Shown piece after piece: positions 8,240 through 17,414 of a DNA stretch of 64,000 bases. The DNA is taken from contig NZ_AVCC01000007.1 of the NCBI RefSeq assembly GCF_000622895.1, positions 1 through 64,000 of the forward strand. Reading direction: 5' to 3'. Source of the stretch: Herminiimonas sp. CN (GTDB lineage Bacteria; Pseudomonadota; Gammaproteobacteria; Burkholderiales; Burkholderiaceae_D). Every line of letters begins with the position of its first letter. Positions within the stretch are counted from its first letter, which is position 1. Position numbers and translations under genes: made by a program. Below the pieces are notes generated by a model. That model was not told where the DNA came from and did no database searches. It saw only the letters and a list, made by a program, of their open reading frames with translations.

Positions 8240-9256
8240 TTACTTCTTGCCCGGTTGGTAAATCTGGTCGAACACGCCGCCATCGGCAAAATGCGCCTTC
8301 TGTGCTTTGTCCCAGCCGCCTGCCACTTCATCGATGGTGAACAGTTTCACTTTCGGGTATTGCGCCGCATATTTCTTCACCGCGGCGCCGGCGGTCGGAC
8401 GGTAATAGTTCTTGGCGGCGATGTCCTGGCCTTCTTCGGTGTACAGATAATTCAGGTAGGCTTCCGCCACCTTGCGGGTGCCGTGCTTGTCGGCCACCTT
8501 GTCGACCACGGCCACCGGCGGCTCGGCCAGGATGCTGACCGACGGCGCGACGATTTCGACCTTGTCCGGGCCGAGTTCCTTGATCGCCAGCAAGGCTTCG
8601 TTTTCCCACGCCAGTAGCACATCGCCGATGCCGCGTTCGACGAAGGTGGTAGTCGCGCCGCGCGCGCCGGAGTCGAGCACCGGCACGTTCTTGTACAGCT
8701 TGCCGATGAAGTCCCTGGCGCTGGCTTCAGTGCCGCCCGGCTGTTTCAGCGCATAGCCCCAGGCTGCCAGATGGTTCCAGCGCGCGCCGCCGGAGGTCTT
8801 CGGATTCGGCGTGATGACGGCGACGCCCGGCTTGACCAGGTCGTTCCAGTCCTTGATGCCTTTCGGATTGCCCTTGCGCACCAGGAACACGATGGTCGAG
8901 CTGTACGGCGCGCTGTTGTGCTGCAGGCGTTTTTGCCAGTCCTTGGCGATCAGGCCGCGCTCGGCGATGGCATCGATGTCGTACGCCAGCGCCAGCGTGA
9001 CCACGTCCGCTTCCAGACCGTCGATCACGCCGCGCGCCTGCTTGCCGGAACCGCCGTGCGATTGCTTGATCCTGACGTCGTCGCCGGTCCTGGCTTTCCA
9101 CTGTTTGGCGAAAGCCGCATTGAAATCCTGATACAGCTCGCGGGTCGGATCGTAGGAAACGTTGAGCAAGGTGACTTCGGCCGCTTGTGCAACGGGCACC
9201 GCCGGTGAAATAAGTGCTGCTGCCAGTGCCGACAGGAGGATTTTCTTGAGTGCCAT
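8240..9256 (-). CDS. sbp: Periplasmic sulfate-binding protein
   Basis: Periplasmic receptor that delivers sulfate to the CysTWA importer. I chose the second ATG (9256, 338 residues, [11 protein letters not shown]) because AAAGGA sits 7 nt before it; the ATG at 9260-9262 is too close to that SD. A Sec signal peptide ends near [14 protein letters not shown]. Sulfate-binding signatures are [11 protein letters not shown], the SHGGSGKQ segment and [10 protein letters not shown]. The gene lies about 6 kb from cysTWA with convergent and unrelated genes between, so the importer genes are split in two transcription units. Sbp and CysP paralogues cannot be separated with certainty; Sbp fits better. Confidence 0.93.
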   Translation of the reverse strand: MALKKILLSALAAALISPAVPVAQAAEVTLLNVSYDPTRELYQDFNAAFAKQWKARTGDDVRIKQSHGGSGKQARGVIDGLEADVVTLALAYDIDAIAERGLIAKDWQKRLQHNSAPYSSTIVFLVRKGNPKGIKDWNDLVKPGVAVITPNPKTSGGARWNHLAAWGYALKQPGGTEASARDFIGKLYKNVPVLDSGARGATTTFVERGIGDVLLAWENEALLAIKELGPDKVEIVAPSVSILAEPPVAVVDKVADKHGTRKVAEAYLNYLYTEEGQDIAAKNYYRPTAGAAVKKYAAQYPKVKLFTIDEVAGGWDKAQKAHFADGGVFDQIYQPGKK

Positions 9257-9317
9257 CTGCATTTCCTTTGGAGTGATTTTGCTGGAATATGCAGATTAAC
9301 CGGGCGGGCCAGGATTA

Positions 9318-9366
9318 AGAACGAATCGTTTTACGCATCCATATGCGGATATCGCATATGGATGCG
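9318..9366 (-). promoter_or_regulatory. sbp upstream region: shared 9-mer and perfect 14-bp inverted repeat
   Basis: The reverse-strand 9-mer ATTCGTTCT (9318-9326) matches the one upstream of cysT at nearly the same distance. Immediately upstream is a perfect inverted repeat, CGCATCCATATGCG (9334-9347) and its complement (9353-9366), separated by GATAT. This is either an operator for a dimeric regulator or an mRNA/DNA hairpin. No T-run follows it. Confidence 0.5.
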
Positions 9367-9438
9367 GTGAAGGGGCAGCGATGCGCTGCCGGCCGCCCAG
9401 GATCAGTGTGGGCGATATTATTGCGTTGCGCGGTTGCT

Positions 9439-9523
9439 GGAGTAAAAATATATACTGGATTAGTGTATTTTTAACAACCGCAATGAATGTAAGCAGGAAG
9501 TGCCATGTTTTTTATGGTACTCC
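9439..9523 (-). repeat. Dispersed intergenic repeat, copy E
   Basis: An 85-bp copy on the minus strand. GGAGTACC is followed by TTCCTGCTT (G at offset 29), AAAAATAC 22 nt later and GTATAT 17 nt after that. It begins 27 nt after the tolC stop in the same orientation and lies between tolC and the sbp promoter. Its first 25 nt closely match copy G (CCATAAAAA then ATGGCA). Confidence 0.75.
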
Positions 9524-9549
9524 CGCATTATTATAGCGTTGACGGGTGC

Positions 9550-10836
9550 TTACCGGGTTAGCAAGCCGTTCACCAGTTGCAGATCCTGCTCCTGCAGGGT
9601 GCCGGCGGCCGACTTCAGGCGCAGGCCGTTGACGATGGTGTCGTAGCGGGCACGGGCCAGATCCTTGCGGGTCGAGAACAGCTGTTGCTGCGCATTCAGG
9701 ACGTCGATGTTGATGCGCACGCCGACCTGGTAGCCGAGCTTGTTGGCGTCCAGCGCCGACAGGCTCGACACTTCGGCCGCTTCCAGCGCCTTGACCTGGG
9801 CCAGCCCGCTGGTGACGCCCAGATACGATTGGCGCGCACCTTGCGCGGCGCCGCGGCGTGCGGTTTCGAGGTCATTGCGGGCCTTGTCTTCCAGCGCAAT
9901 CGCTTCGCGCACCCGGCTGTCGACCGCGAAGCCGGCGAACAGCGGAATGCTCCACTGCACCCCGATCACGTTCGTATTGCCGGCGACGCTGTTGCTGGTG
10001 TTCTGGTTGGTATGGTTGCGGCTGGCCACCAGATCGACGCTCGGATAATGGCCGGCGCGGTTTTTGGCGATGTCCCTGTGGGCGATTTCGAGTCCGATGC
10101 GGGAGCCGACGACGGCGTAATTCTGCTGCTCGGCCGATTCGACCCACTGATCGATGCGGGCCGGCTGCGGCGCATCCAGCACGGTCCCGGTTTTCAGTCG
10201 GGCCAGTTCGCCCGGCGTGCTGCCGATGATCTGCTGCAATGCTGCGCGCTTGATTTCGAGATCGCTCTGGGCTGCATATTCCAGCGCGACGGCCAAGTCG
10301 AAGCGCGCCTGCGCTTCGTGGGTGTCGGTGATGGTGGCGGTGCCGACTTCGAAGTTGCGCTTGGCCGATTCCAGCTGTTCGGTGATCGCGCTCTTCTGGG
10401 CCTGCACGAAGCCGATCGTGTCTTGCGCCGCCAGCACGTCGAAATAGGCTTGCGACACCCGCAGTATCAAGTCTTGCCGGGTCTGGGCGAACTGCGCCTC
10501 GCTGAGCGCGACCGCCAGCTTGCCTTGTTCGTATTGCTGCCAGTTGGCCCAGCGAAACAGCGGCTGCGTCAGCGCCAGGCTGTAGCTGCTGCCGTTGACG
10601 GTGCGCATATCTTCGATCTCGGTGCGGCTGCTGCCGCCGGACAAGCCGACGCTCGGCAGCAGGCCGGCGCGCGCTTGCGGCAGTGCCTCCTGGCCGGCGC
10701 GCAACGCTGCGCGGGCGCTTGCGTATTGCGCATCGTTGACCAGCGCCTGCTGGTAGATTTGCAGCAAATCGACCGCTTGCGCATCCAGCGCGATGCAAGT
10801 GCCGGCAATCAGCAGGGCGATGACGGAATTCCGCAT
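9550..10836 (-). CDS. tolC: TolC-family outer membrane efflux channel
   Basis: Outer-membrane channel for type I secretion and RND/ABC/MFS tripartite pumps. The ATG at 10836 is preferred because it gives a clean signal peptide (MRNSVIALLIAGTCIALDAQA) after GGGGAAC, for a 428-residue protein. The frame is open 25 codons further upstream with no signal-like sequence. Two OEP repeats are visible, each with long amphipathic helices (QEALPQARAGLLPSVGLSGG; YPSVDLVASRNHTNQN). It follows pcm and a rhodanese gene on the same strand. The RND pump upstream has no channel gene of its own, so this TolC is a reasonable partner (inference). Confidence 0.93.
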   Translation of the reverse strand: MRNSVIALLIAGTCIALDAQAVDLLQIYQQALVNDAQYASARAALRAGQEALPQARAGLLPSVGLSGGSSRTEIEDMRTVNGSSYSLALTQPLFRWANWQQYEQGKLAVALSEAQFAQTRQDLILRVSQAYFDVLAAQDTIGFVQAQKSAITEQLESAKRNFEVGTATITDTHEAQARFDLAVALEYAAQSDLEIKRAALQQIIGSTPGELARLKTGTVLDAPQPARIDQWVESAEQQNYAVVGSRIGLEIAHRDIAKNRAGHYPSVDLVASRNHTNQNTSNSVAGNTNVIGVQWSIPLFAGFAVDSRVREAIALEDKARNDLETARRGAAQGARQSYLGVTSGLAQVKALEAAEVSSLSALDANKLGYQVGVRINIDVLNAQQQLFSTRKDLARARYDTIVNGLRLKSAAGTLQEQDLQLVNGLLTR

Positions 10837-10867
10837 GAAGTTCCCCGGTGGAGTCAGAAAGAAAGGA

Positions 10868-11191
10868 TTAGTAGGTCGGCATCGACGCATCGACCTGCTG
10901 GGCCCAGGCATGCACGCCGCCAGTCAGGTTGATGACGCGTGAAAATCCGTTGCGTTCCAGGAAATGGGCGACCTGCATGCTGCGTCCGCCGTGATGGCAG
11001 ATGCAGACGATCGGCAACTCCCGGTTCAGTTCCGGATACCGCGCCGGAACCGCGTTCATCGGCATTAGTTGCGCACCGGCGATGTGGCAGATGTCGAATT
11101 CCCATGCCTCGCGCACGTCCAGCAGCAGCGGTTGCGGCTGCGACGGGTCCTGCAGCAACTGCGCCAGTTCCGGGGCGGTCATGTGTTGCAT
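10868..11191 (-). CDS. Single-domain rhodanese-like sulfurtransferase
   Basis: A 107-residue single rhodanese domain, GlpE-like in length. The ATG at 11191 is chosen because AAGGA precedes it at proper spacing; an upstream TTG (11197) is possible. The active-site loop is C-H-H-G-G-R-S in IVCICHHGGRSMQVA, with Cys as the persulfide carrier, and DVREAWEF is the conserved CH2A-like segment. It lies between pcm (9 nt upstream) and tolC (31 nt downstream). This order is common in betaproteobacteria, though the physiological link to TolC is unknown. Confidence 0.9.
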   Translation of the reverse strand: MQHMTAPELAQLLQDPSQPQPLLLDVREAWEFDICHIAGAQLMPMNAVPARYPELNRELPIVCICHHGGRSMQVAHFLERNGFSRVINLTGGVHAWAQQVDASMPTY

Positions 11192-11200
11192 CGGCAATCC

Positions 11201-11875
11201 TTAAAACGAAAAATGCGACGGCGTGAGTGCGTTGCGCAGTGGCTTTTCATTGGTTTCAAACAGGTTGACGGTGCTGTAGGCAGTGTCCGACAGGCGGCTG
11301 ACGATTTGCCCGTTCATGACCGGAGCTTCGCCGATGATGGCAAAAATGCGGCCGCCGACCTTGAGCTTTTTCAGGAAGGCGTCCGGCAATACCGGCAGCG
11401 AACCGGAAATCACAATCACGTCATACGATGCGGTGTCGCTGCCAACGCTGCTGGTGCCGGCCCAGCCTTGGGCGCCGTCGCCCAGGTAGGTGGTGACATT
11501 GGTGATGCCGTAGCCGGACAGGTTCTTGTCTGCCATCGCTTTGAGCGTCGGTTCGATTTCGATGCTGGTGACGTGGCGCGCCTTGTAAGACAGCAGGGCC
11601 GCCATGTAGCCGGAGCCGGTGCCGATTTCCAGCACGTTTTCATGTTTTTGCACGGCGACTTCCTGCAGGATGCGCGCTTCCATTTTCGGCGTAAGCATGT
11701 TTTCGCCGCAGGGCAAAGGGATTTCAGTGTCGAAAAAGGCCAGGCTCTTGTAGGCGGCAGGTACGAACGCTTCGCGTTTGAGCACCGTCAAAAGGTCGAG
11801 GACATCCTGGTTCAGCACGTCCCACGGGCGGATTTGCTGTTCAATCATGTTGAAGCGGGCTTGTTCGATATGCAT
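11201..11875 (-). CDS. Protein-L-isoaspartate O-methyltransferase family protein
   Basis: SAM-dependent methyltransferase of the PCMT family that repairs isoaspartyl residues. The start at ATG 11875 gives 224 residues beginning MHIEQARFNMIEQQIRPW, the usual start of the tolC-linked paralogue; the frame is open 13 codons upstream. The SAM motif is VLEIGTGSGYMAALL, and PCGENMLTPKMEARIL corresponds to the PCMT substrate loop. Many tolC-linked members differ from canonical Pcm in this loop (no strict ISQP), so repair activity is less certain than the fold. Confidence 0.86.
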   Translation of the reverse strand: MHIEQARFNMIEQQIRPWDVLNQDVLDLLTVLKREAFVPAAYKSLAFFDTEIPLPCGENMLTPKMEARILQEVAVQKHENVLEIGTGSGYMAALLSYKARHVTSIEIEPTLKAMADKNLSGYGITNVTTYLGDGAQGWAGTSSVGSDTASYDVIVISGSLPVLPDAFLKKLKVGGRIFAIIGEAPVMNGQIVSRLSDTAYSTVNLFETNEKPLRNALTPSHFSF

Positions 11876-11948
11876 ATTGGTATCCAGAAAAGCATCATTG
11901 AAAAGAAGAAACACATTTTATCAAACGTGATCGGCATTTCTATAGCGG

Positions 11949-14900
11949 TTACTGCGGTGCTGCATCGTTTTCAACAGTTGAACCGGCCAGCTTGCGCTTG
12001 AACCAGAGCGCCAGGTCGTCCAGATAGGTATAGATCACCGGCACCACCACCAGCGTGAGTACGGATGATGTGATGATGCCGCCGATCACCGCCTGCCCCA
12101 TCGGGGCGCGCTGTTCGGAGCCTTCCGCCAGGCCGAACGCCAGCGGCACCATGCCGAACACCATCGCCAGCGTGGTCATCAGGATCGGGCGCAGCCGCAC
12201 GTGCGCGGCTTCCAGCAAGGCATCAAAACGGTTCATGCCGGCAGCGCGCATCTGGTTGGCGAAGTCGACCAGCAAAATGGCATTCTTGGTGACCAGCCCC
12301 ATCAGCATGATGAGGCCGATGATGGAGAAAATGTTCAGCGTCGAGCGGAACATCATCAGGGCCAGGAAGGCGCCGATCAGGGTCAGCGGCAGCGACGACA
12401 TGATCGCCACCGGCTGCAGGAAGCTGGCGAACTGCGAGGCCAGGATCATGTAAATGAAGATGATCGCCAAAGCCAGCGCCGACAGCGCGTAGCCGAACGA
12501 TTCATTCATGCTCTTGGTCGCGCCGCTGATTTGGTAGCGGTAGCCCGGCTGCATTGGGATCGCATCCAGCGCGGCCTTGACATCCTTGCTGACCGCGCCG
12601 GCCGAGCGGCCGATCACGTTGGCCGACAGCTCGACTTCGCGGTTCAGGTCGCGCCGGTTGATCTGGTTGGCGCCGGTGGTGGGAAGAATGTCGGCAACCT
12701 GGCGCAACGGCACCATTTTGGGCGAGCCGTCGGCGTTGGTCTGGGTGCCGGTCAGCATCAGGCGCGACAGGTCGTCGATATGGTTGCGGTCGGACGGCGC
12801 CAGGCGCACATTGACGTCGTAGTTCTCGTCGTCCGGGGCGCGCCAGCTGCTGGCCGCTTCGCCTGCCAGCAACGGCCGCAGGGTATTGCCGATTTGCGCC
12901 ACGCCGATGCCGAGGTCGGCGGCCAGATTGCGCCTGGGTTCGATCGAGATGGTCGGTTTGGCCGCCTTCAGGCTGGAGTCCAGATCGACCAGGCCGGGGA
13001 TTGCGCGCAGCCTGGCCTGGACCTGTTCCGATAGCCTGGCTAATTGATCCAGGTCGCTGCCTTGCAGGCTCAGCCGGATTTGCTTGGAATCGCCGCCGAC
13101 GCCGTCGAGCGTGCCGATATGGGTTACCGTGATGCCGGCTATGCGCGACAGCTGCGTGCGCAGCGGCCCGGACAAGGCGGCGGTGCTGCGCCGGCGCTGG
13201 GCGCGCGGAATCAGGCGGATAAACACGGTGGCATAATTTTTTCCCTGCGCCGCGCCGGTATTGATGCTGGAGTAGGTGTCGCGCACTTCGGGGAACCGGC
13301 GCAGCGCCGCCTCGACCTGATGCACCTTGCTCTCGGTCAGTTCCAGCGAGGAGCCGACCGGGGTAAAGAAAGTGACGCCGGTTTCGGAGTAATCCGCCTG
13401 CGGCACGAATTCGGAGCCGATCAGGCCGCTGGCCGGCAGCGCCAGCCCGCCGATGAAGCTGGCCAGCGCAATGGCCAGCGTCAAGCCGCGATGCCGCAGC
13501 GACCATTGCAACAGCACCTGATAGCCGCGCGAGAACCAGGACACCAGCCGTTCGAACTGCGCCAGCACGCGTCCGATGCTGTTGGCATACCAGCCGCTGC
13601 GCCGGTGCATGCCGTGCGCCTCCGGATCGGGCCAGATCGACGACAGCATCGGGTCCAGCGTGAACGAAACGAACATCGAGATCAGCACGGCGGCCGCCAC
13701 CGTGACGCCGAACTGGTGGAAGAAGCGGCCGATGATGCCGCCCATGAAGCCGACCGGCAGAAATACCGCAACGATCGAGAACGTGGTCGCCAGCACCGCC
13801 AGCCCGATCTCGGCGGTGCCTTCCAGCGCCGCAGTCTTGTGGTCCTTGAAAGGGCCGTCGCGGCCGTTGGCGCGCATGCCGGCATGGCGCACGATGTTTT
13901 CGCGCACCACGATCGCATCGTCGATCAGCAGGCCGACGCACAGCGACAGCGCCATCAGCGTGATCATGTTGATGGTGAAGCCGAACATGTTCATGAACAG
14001 AAAGGTGCCGATCAGCGAAATCGGCAGGGTCAGGCCGGTAATCACGGTCGAACGCCAGGAATTCAGAAACAGGAACACGATCAGGATGGTCAGCAGCGCA
14101 CCTTCAATCAGGGTGCGGCGCACGTTTTCGACCCCGACCCGGATCTGGCGCGAGCCGTCCTTGATGACTTCGATCCGCACGCCCGGATACAGCGCCTTCA
14201 GGCGCGGTCCCAGTTCTTTCAGTGCAGCTTGCAGATTGTCGGCGATTTCGATCGTGTTTTGCCCCTGCGCCTTGAGCACGTCCAGCGCCAGCGTGCGCCG
14301 GCCGTTGTAGAGCGCCAGACTTTCCTGTTCCTGCTGGCCGTCGACTATGCGGGCGATCTGCGCCAGCTTGACCGGCTGGCCGCCGCGCTGGGCCACGATG
14401 ATGTCGCCGAAATCCTGCGCCCGCTTGATGCGGCCCTGTACCTGCACTACCTGTTCGCTGGAAGTGGCGCGGATGGCGCCGGTCGGCAGTTCCTGGTTTT
14501 CATTGCGCACCGCATTGAGGACCTGATCGACGCTGATGCCGAGCGCCTCCATCTCGAGCGGCTTGACGTAAATCTGGACCTCGCGCTTGATGCCGCCCAC
14601 CAGCGTCACCGAGCCGACGCCGCGCACATTTTCCAGCCGCTTCTTCACCACCTGGTCGGCGATCGTGGTCAGATCGCGGAAGCTGCGCTGCTGCAGCGCG
14701 GCGTCGTTGGTCACTGCGACTGAAAAGATCGGCTGGTCGGCCGGGTCGTAGCGCGTCACGCGCGGTTCCTTGACTTCTTTCCTGAAGGTGGTCTTGATCA
14801 GTGCCACCTTTTCGCGCACGTCCTGCGCGGCTTGGGCCGGATCGATGGTCAGGTCGAATTCGATGATGACAATCGACACTCCTTCATACGAGCGCGAGGT

Positions 14901-15140
14901 CAGGCTGTTGATGCCGTTGATGGTATTGACCGCCTCTTCCATCTTGCGGGTCAGGTCGGATTCGACCGTCTCGGGCGAGGCGCCCGGATAATCGGTTTGC
15001 ACCACCACCACAGGAAAAGTGACATCAGGGAACTGATCGACCCGCAGCCGCTGATAGGAAAACAGCCCCAGCACCACGAAGGCCAGCATCATCATCGTTG
15101 CCAGCACGGGGTTGCCGATACTGATGCGGGTGAACCACAT
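11949..15140 (-). CDS. RND-type multidrug efflux transporter (AcrB/MdtB family)
   Basis: Inner-membrane proton/drug antiporter of 1063 residues, full length for the HAE-1 family. The N-terminus MWFTRISIGNPVLATMMMLA is the first membrane helix. The transmembrane helix 4 proton-relay motif is visible as LCVGLLIDDAIVVREN, and GxxxxLxxRPILMT-like sequence (HVRLRPILMTTLAMVFGMVPLA) marks the second half. The large periplasmic loops follow residues of about 40 and 560. It forms an operon with the adaptor (3 nt upstream) under the TetR regulator. The substrate cannot be read from sequence; antibiotics, dyes or solvents are typical of the family. Confidence 0.93.
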   Translation of the reverse strand: MWFTRISIGNPVLATMMMLAFVVLGLFSYQRLRVDQFPDVTFPVVVVQTDYPGASPETVESDLTRKMEEAVNTINGINSLTSRSYEGVSIVIIEFDLTIDPAQAAQDVREKVALIKTTFRKEVKEPRVTRYDPADQPIFSVAVTNDAALQQRSFRDLTTIADQVVKKRLENVRGVGSVTLVGGIKREVQIYVKPLEMEALGISVDQVLNAVRNENQELPTGAIRATSSEQVVQVQGRIKRAQDFGDIIVAQRGGQPVKLAQIARIVDGQQEQESLALYNGRRTLALDVLKAQGQNTIEIADNLQAALKELGPRLKALYPGVRIEVIKDGSRQIRVGVENVRRTLIEGALLTILIVFLFLNSWRSTVITGLTLPISLIGTFLFMNMFGFTINMITLMALSLCVGLLIDDAIVVRENIVRHAGMRANGRDGPFKDHKTAALEGTAEIGLAVLATTFSIVAVFLPVGFMGGIIGRFFHQFGVTVAAAVLISMFVSFTLDPMLSSIWPDPEAHGMHRRSGWYANSIGRVLAQFERLVSWFSRGYQVLLQWSLRHRGLTLAIALASFIGGLALPASGLIGSEFVPQADYSETGVTFFTPVGSSLELTESKVHQVEAALRRFPEVRDTYSSINTGAAQGKNYATVFIRLIPRAQRRRSTAALSGPLRTQLSRIAGITVTHIGTLDGVGGDSKQIRLSLQGSDLDQLARLSEQVQARLRAIPGLVDLDSSLKAAKPTISIEPRRNLAADLGIGVAQIGNTLRPLLAGEAASSWRAPDDENYDVNVRLAPSDRNHIDDLSRLMLTGTQTNADGSPKMVPLRQVADILPTTGANQINRRDLNREVELSANVIGRSAGAVSKDVKAALDAIPMQPGYRYQISGATKSMNESFGYALSALALAIIFIYMILASQFASFLQPVAIMSSLPLTLIGAFLALMMFRSTLNIFSIIGLIMLMGLVTKNAILLVDFANQMRAAGMNRFDALLEAAHVRLRPILMTTLAMVFGMVPLAFGLAEGSEQRAPMGQAVIGGIITSSVLTLVVVPVIYTYLDDLALWFKRKLAGSTVENDAAPQ

Positions 15141-15143
15141 GGC

Positions 15144-16298
15144 TTATTCTTTCCTGGCTGCAGCGCTGGCAGCATTGGTGACCAGGCGCGCCGGCGTTCC
15201 GGCTTGCAGATTACCCAGATTGGCCTTGACGACTTGCGCGCCGCTGGCCAGGCCAGTGGTAACTTCAACCGCAGCGCCGTTGTCGTCATTGCCTTCCAGC
15301 CCGAGCGTGACGGATTTTTCAGCCAGAACACCGTTCTCGATCACGTACACGATGGTTCTGCCACTGACTTGCCGGATGGCAGCTTGCGGCACGCTGAGTA
15401 TCCCTTTTTTTTGCGACAGCGTCAGCTCGGCTTCGCCAAACATGCCGCCGCGCAGTGCGCCGTCGGGATTATCCAGCTGGATGTAAGTCAAAATCGAGCG
15501 CGAACCGGATTGTGTACCGGGGTTGATGCGGGTAACGCTGCCGGCGACCGCCTGCGGCATGCCGTCGACCCGGATGCTGACCGGCTGCCCCAGCCTGATC
15601 TGGGTAATGTCGGTGGCCGGCACCGAGGCTTCCATTTCCATTCGGCGCAAATCGACGATTTCGAGCAGGCGATTGTCGGCCGATACTTTTTCGCCCTGCT
15701 GTACCGAGCGGATGCTGATCTGGCCGGTAATCGGCGAGCGCAGCACGGTGTCGGCCAGGGATTTTTGCGCAACATCGAGCGCGCCTTTGGCCGAGTCGAG
15801 GTTGGCGCGGGCGATCGCATACTGGCTGGCCGAATTGTCGAAAGCGTTTTGGGAAATGAAACCCTTGCCCAGCAACGCGCGGTTGTTGTCGCGCGCATTG
15901 CCGGCGATTTCCAGCTGGCCGCGCGCCGCCTGCAGCGCGCCGTTGGCCTGCGCGACCCGGGCTTGATATTCGCTCTCATCCATTCTGATCAGAACCTGGC
16001 CTGCGGTAACCGCAGCGCCTTCGCGCACCAGCACTTCGCGTATTTCACCGGCAACTTTGGCCTTGACAACGGCCTGGTTGACTGCGCGCAGGGCGCCCGA
16101 CACGGTGATGGTCTGGCGCAGCTCGTGCGGCGTAACTGTAATCAGGTCATCGGGCAGAAATTCCAGCACCGGCGCGGCAATTGCCGGAGTTGCTGTCGGA
16201 GCGGGCGCCGTGCTGCGGATTTTCAGTGCGATGACCGCGCCGGCCAGCGCTAGCGCCAGAATTACCAGCGCAGTCCGAAATGCGCGTTGTTTCAGCAT
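15144..16298 (-). CDS. RND efflux periplasmic adaptor (membrane fusion protein)
   Basis: Periplasmic adaptor that joins the RND pump to an outer-membrane channel. The ATG at 16298 is chosen (384 residues, MLKQRAFRTALVILALALAG, an uncleaved membrane anchor). It overlaps the end of the TetR gene by 7 nt. The lipoyl/hairpin part is seen in VVKAKVAGEIREVLVREGAAVTAGQVLIRMD, followed by a short coiled coil (residues about 90-150) and the beta-barrel region (GQPVSIRVDGMPQAVAG). The adaptor-pump order with no channel gene implies use of a shared TolC. Confidence 0.92.
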   Translation of the reverse strand: MLKQRAFRTALVILALALAGAVIALKIRSTAPAPTATPAIAAPVLEFLPDDLITVTPHELRQTITVSGALRAVNQAVVKAKVAGEIREVLVREGAAVTAGQVLIRMDESEYQARVAQANGALQAARGQLEIAGNARDNNRALLGKGFISQNAFDNSASQYAIARANLDSAKGALDVAQKSLADTVLRSPITGQISIRSVQQGEKVSADNRLLEIVDLRRMEMEASVPATDITQIRLGQPVSIRVDGMPQAVAGSVTRINPGTQSGSRSILTYIQLDNPDGALRGGMFGEAELTLSQKKGILSVPQAAIRQVSGRTIVYVIENGVLAEKSVTLGLEGNDDNGAAVEVTTGLASGAQVVKANLGNLQAGTPARLVTNAASAAARKE

Positions 16299-16972
16299 GG
16301 GCGGCTTGTCTGCGGGGAATCGGCGGCAGTTGCGGTGTCGTCGCGCAACATGCCGTACAGGCACAGATCGACAAAATTATTCAGGTAGTCCAGCGGCGAA
16401 ACCGGCTTGATCTGGCAATTGCAGAATGCGTGCCTGGACATCATCAGCATGATCATCGGGGCGATGATGGCCTGCGTGGTCAGGCGCGCATCGATCCGGC
16501 GAAATTCTCCTCGCTCCATGCCGCGCTCCAGTATGCGGGCGATCATCGCGTTGCCGCGCACAATCATTTCCTGGTGGTAAAACTGCGCCAGTTCGGGGAA
16601 GTTGCCCGACTCCGCCACCATCAGCTTGGTGATGCCGGACAGCTTGGTGTCGCCGATGCGCTGCCACCAGCCCAGCATGATGTTGCGAAACAGTTCGGCG
16701 CTATGGCCGCTGAAATTGTTCACCAGTGCTTCGGCTTCATCCAGCACCGGCAGCAGGTGTTCCCGCACTACCGCCTTGAACAGGTCTTCCTTGTTGGTGA
16801 AATACAGATATAAGGTGCCTTTCGAGACGCCGGCGCGGGTGGCGACATCGCTGAGCCGGGTCGCCGAAAAACCCTTGTCCACGAACAAATCCAGTGCCGC
16901 TGCCAGCAGCTCCTGAGGGCGCTCGTCCTTGCGGCGCTCCCAGCGCGGTTTGGTTTCTGTCGGAATGTTCAT
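16292..16972 (-). CDS. TetR/AcrR family repressor of the RND operon
   Basis: A 226-residue regulator. The N-terminal helix-turn-helix reads TRLSDVATRAGVSKGTLYLYFTNKEDLF, diagnostic of TetR proteins. The C-terminal ligand-binding domain resembles the TetR_C (DUF-type) domains found beside RND pumps. It is the first gene of the operon (regulator-adaptor-pump), and a palindrome 16 nt before its start is the likely autoregulatory operator. It probably represses the pump until an effector binds (family knowledge plus inference). Confidence 0.92.
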   Translation of the reverse strand: MNIPTETKPRWERRKDERPQELLAAALDLFVDKGFSATRLSDVATRAGVSKGTLYLYFTNKEDLFKAVVREHLLPVLDEAEALVNNFSGHSAELFRNIMLGWWQRIGDTKLSGITKLMVAESGNFPELAQFYHQEMIVRGNAMIARILERGMERGEFRRIDARLTTQAIIAPMIMLMMSRHAFCNCQIKPVSPLDYLNNFVDLCLYGMLRDDTATAADSPQTSRPC

Positions 16973-16987
16973 GCGGAATGGGGAAAT

Positions 16988-17000
16988 AAGTAACTTACTT
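16988..17000. promoter_or_regulatory. Candidate TetR operator, AAGTAA-C-TTACTT
   Basis: A perfect 6+1+6 palindrome lies 16 nt upstream of the regulator's ATG, with TAAAGT (possible minus-strand -10) just beyond it. Placement between -10 and the start codon suits steric repression by a TetR dimer. A similar half-site (TTACAT / GTAA) lies around 17010-17016. Confidence 0.6.
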
Positions 17001-17140
17001 TAGAGTCAGTAATGTAAGCGGCAAACCGTATAGCGTCAATGGCTCTGCTAGAATGAAACAGGACGTTACAAAGCATCCAAATTTCTTCCGCTAATGCATT
17101 ATCCGGTAGCGATTTAATGCATCCCAACCCCATATAGACC

Positions 17141-17401
17141 ATGACCGAGACCTGCCGCAGCCGTTGCGGTGCCTGCTGCATTGCACCGTCGATCTCCTCG
17201 CCGATACCCGGCATGCTGTTGGGCAAGCCTGCCAATACCCGCTGCATTCAGCTCGATGAGGCAGACGGCTGCCGGATTTTCGGCCGCCCCGAGCGGCCGG
17301 CGGTCTGCGCCAGCCTGCAACCGTCGCTGGAAATGTGCGGCCAGTCGCGCGCCGCAGCGTTGCTGTTCCTGTCGGAACTGGACCGGCTTACCGCACCCTA
17401 A
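17141..17401 (+). CDS. YkgJ-family cysteine-cluster protein
   Basis: An 86-residue protein with the CxxxCGACC cluster near the N-terminus (C5, C9, C12, C13) and later cysteines in TRCIQL, GCRIF and AVCASL. This is the pattern of the YkgJ/UPF0153 putative zinc- or iron-chelating family. The biochemical role is not established for the family. It is followed 13 nt later by a DUF1439 lipoprotein gene on the same strand, so the two are probably co-transcribed, and it is divergent from the TetR/RND operon. Confidence 0.85.
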   Translation: MTETCRSRCGACCIAPSISSPIPGMLLGKPANTRCIQLDEADGCRIFGRPERPAVCASLQPSLEMCGQSRAAALLFLSELDRLTAP

Positions 17402-17414
17402 TCTGGAGCAATCG

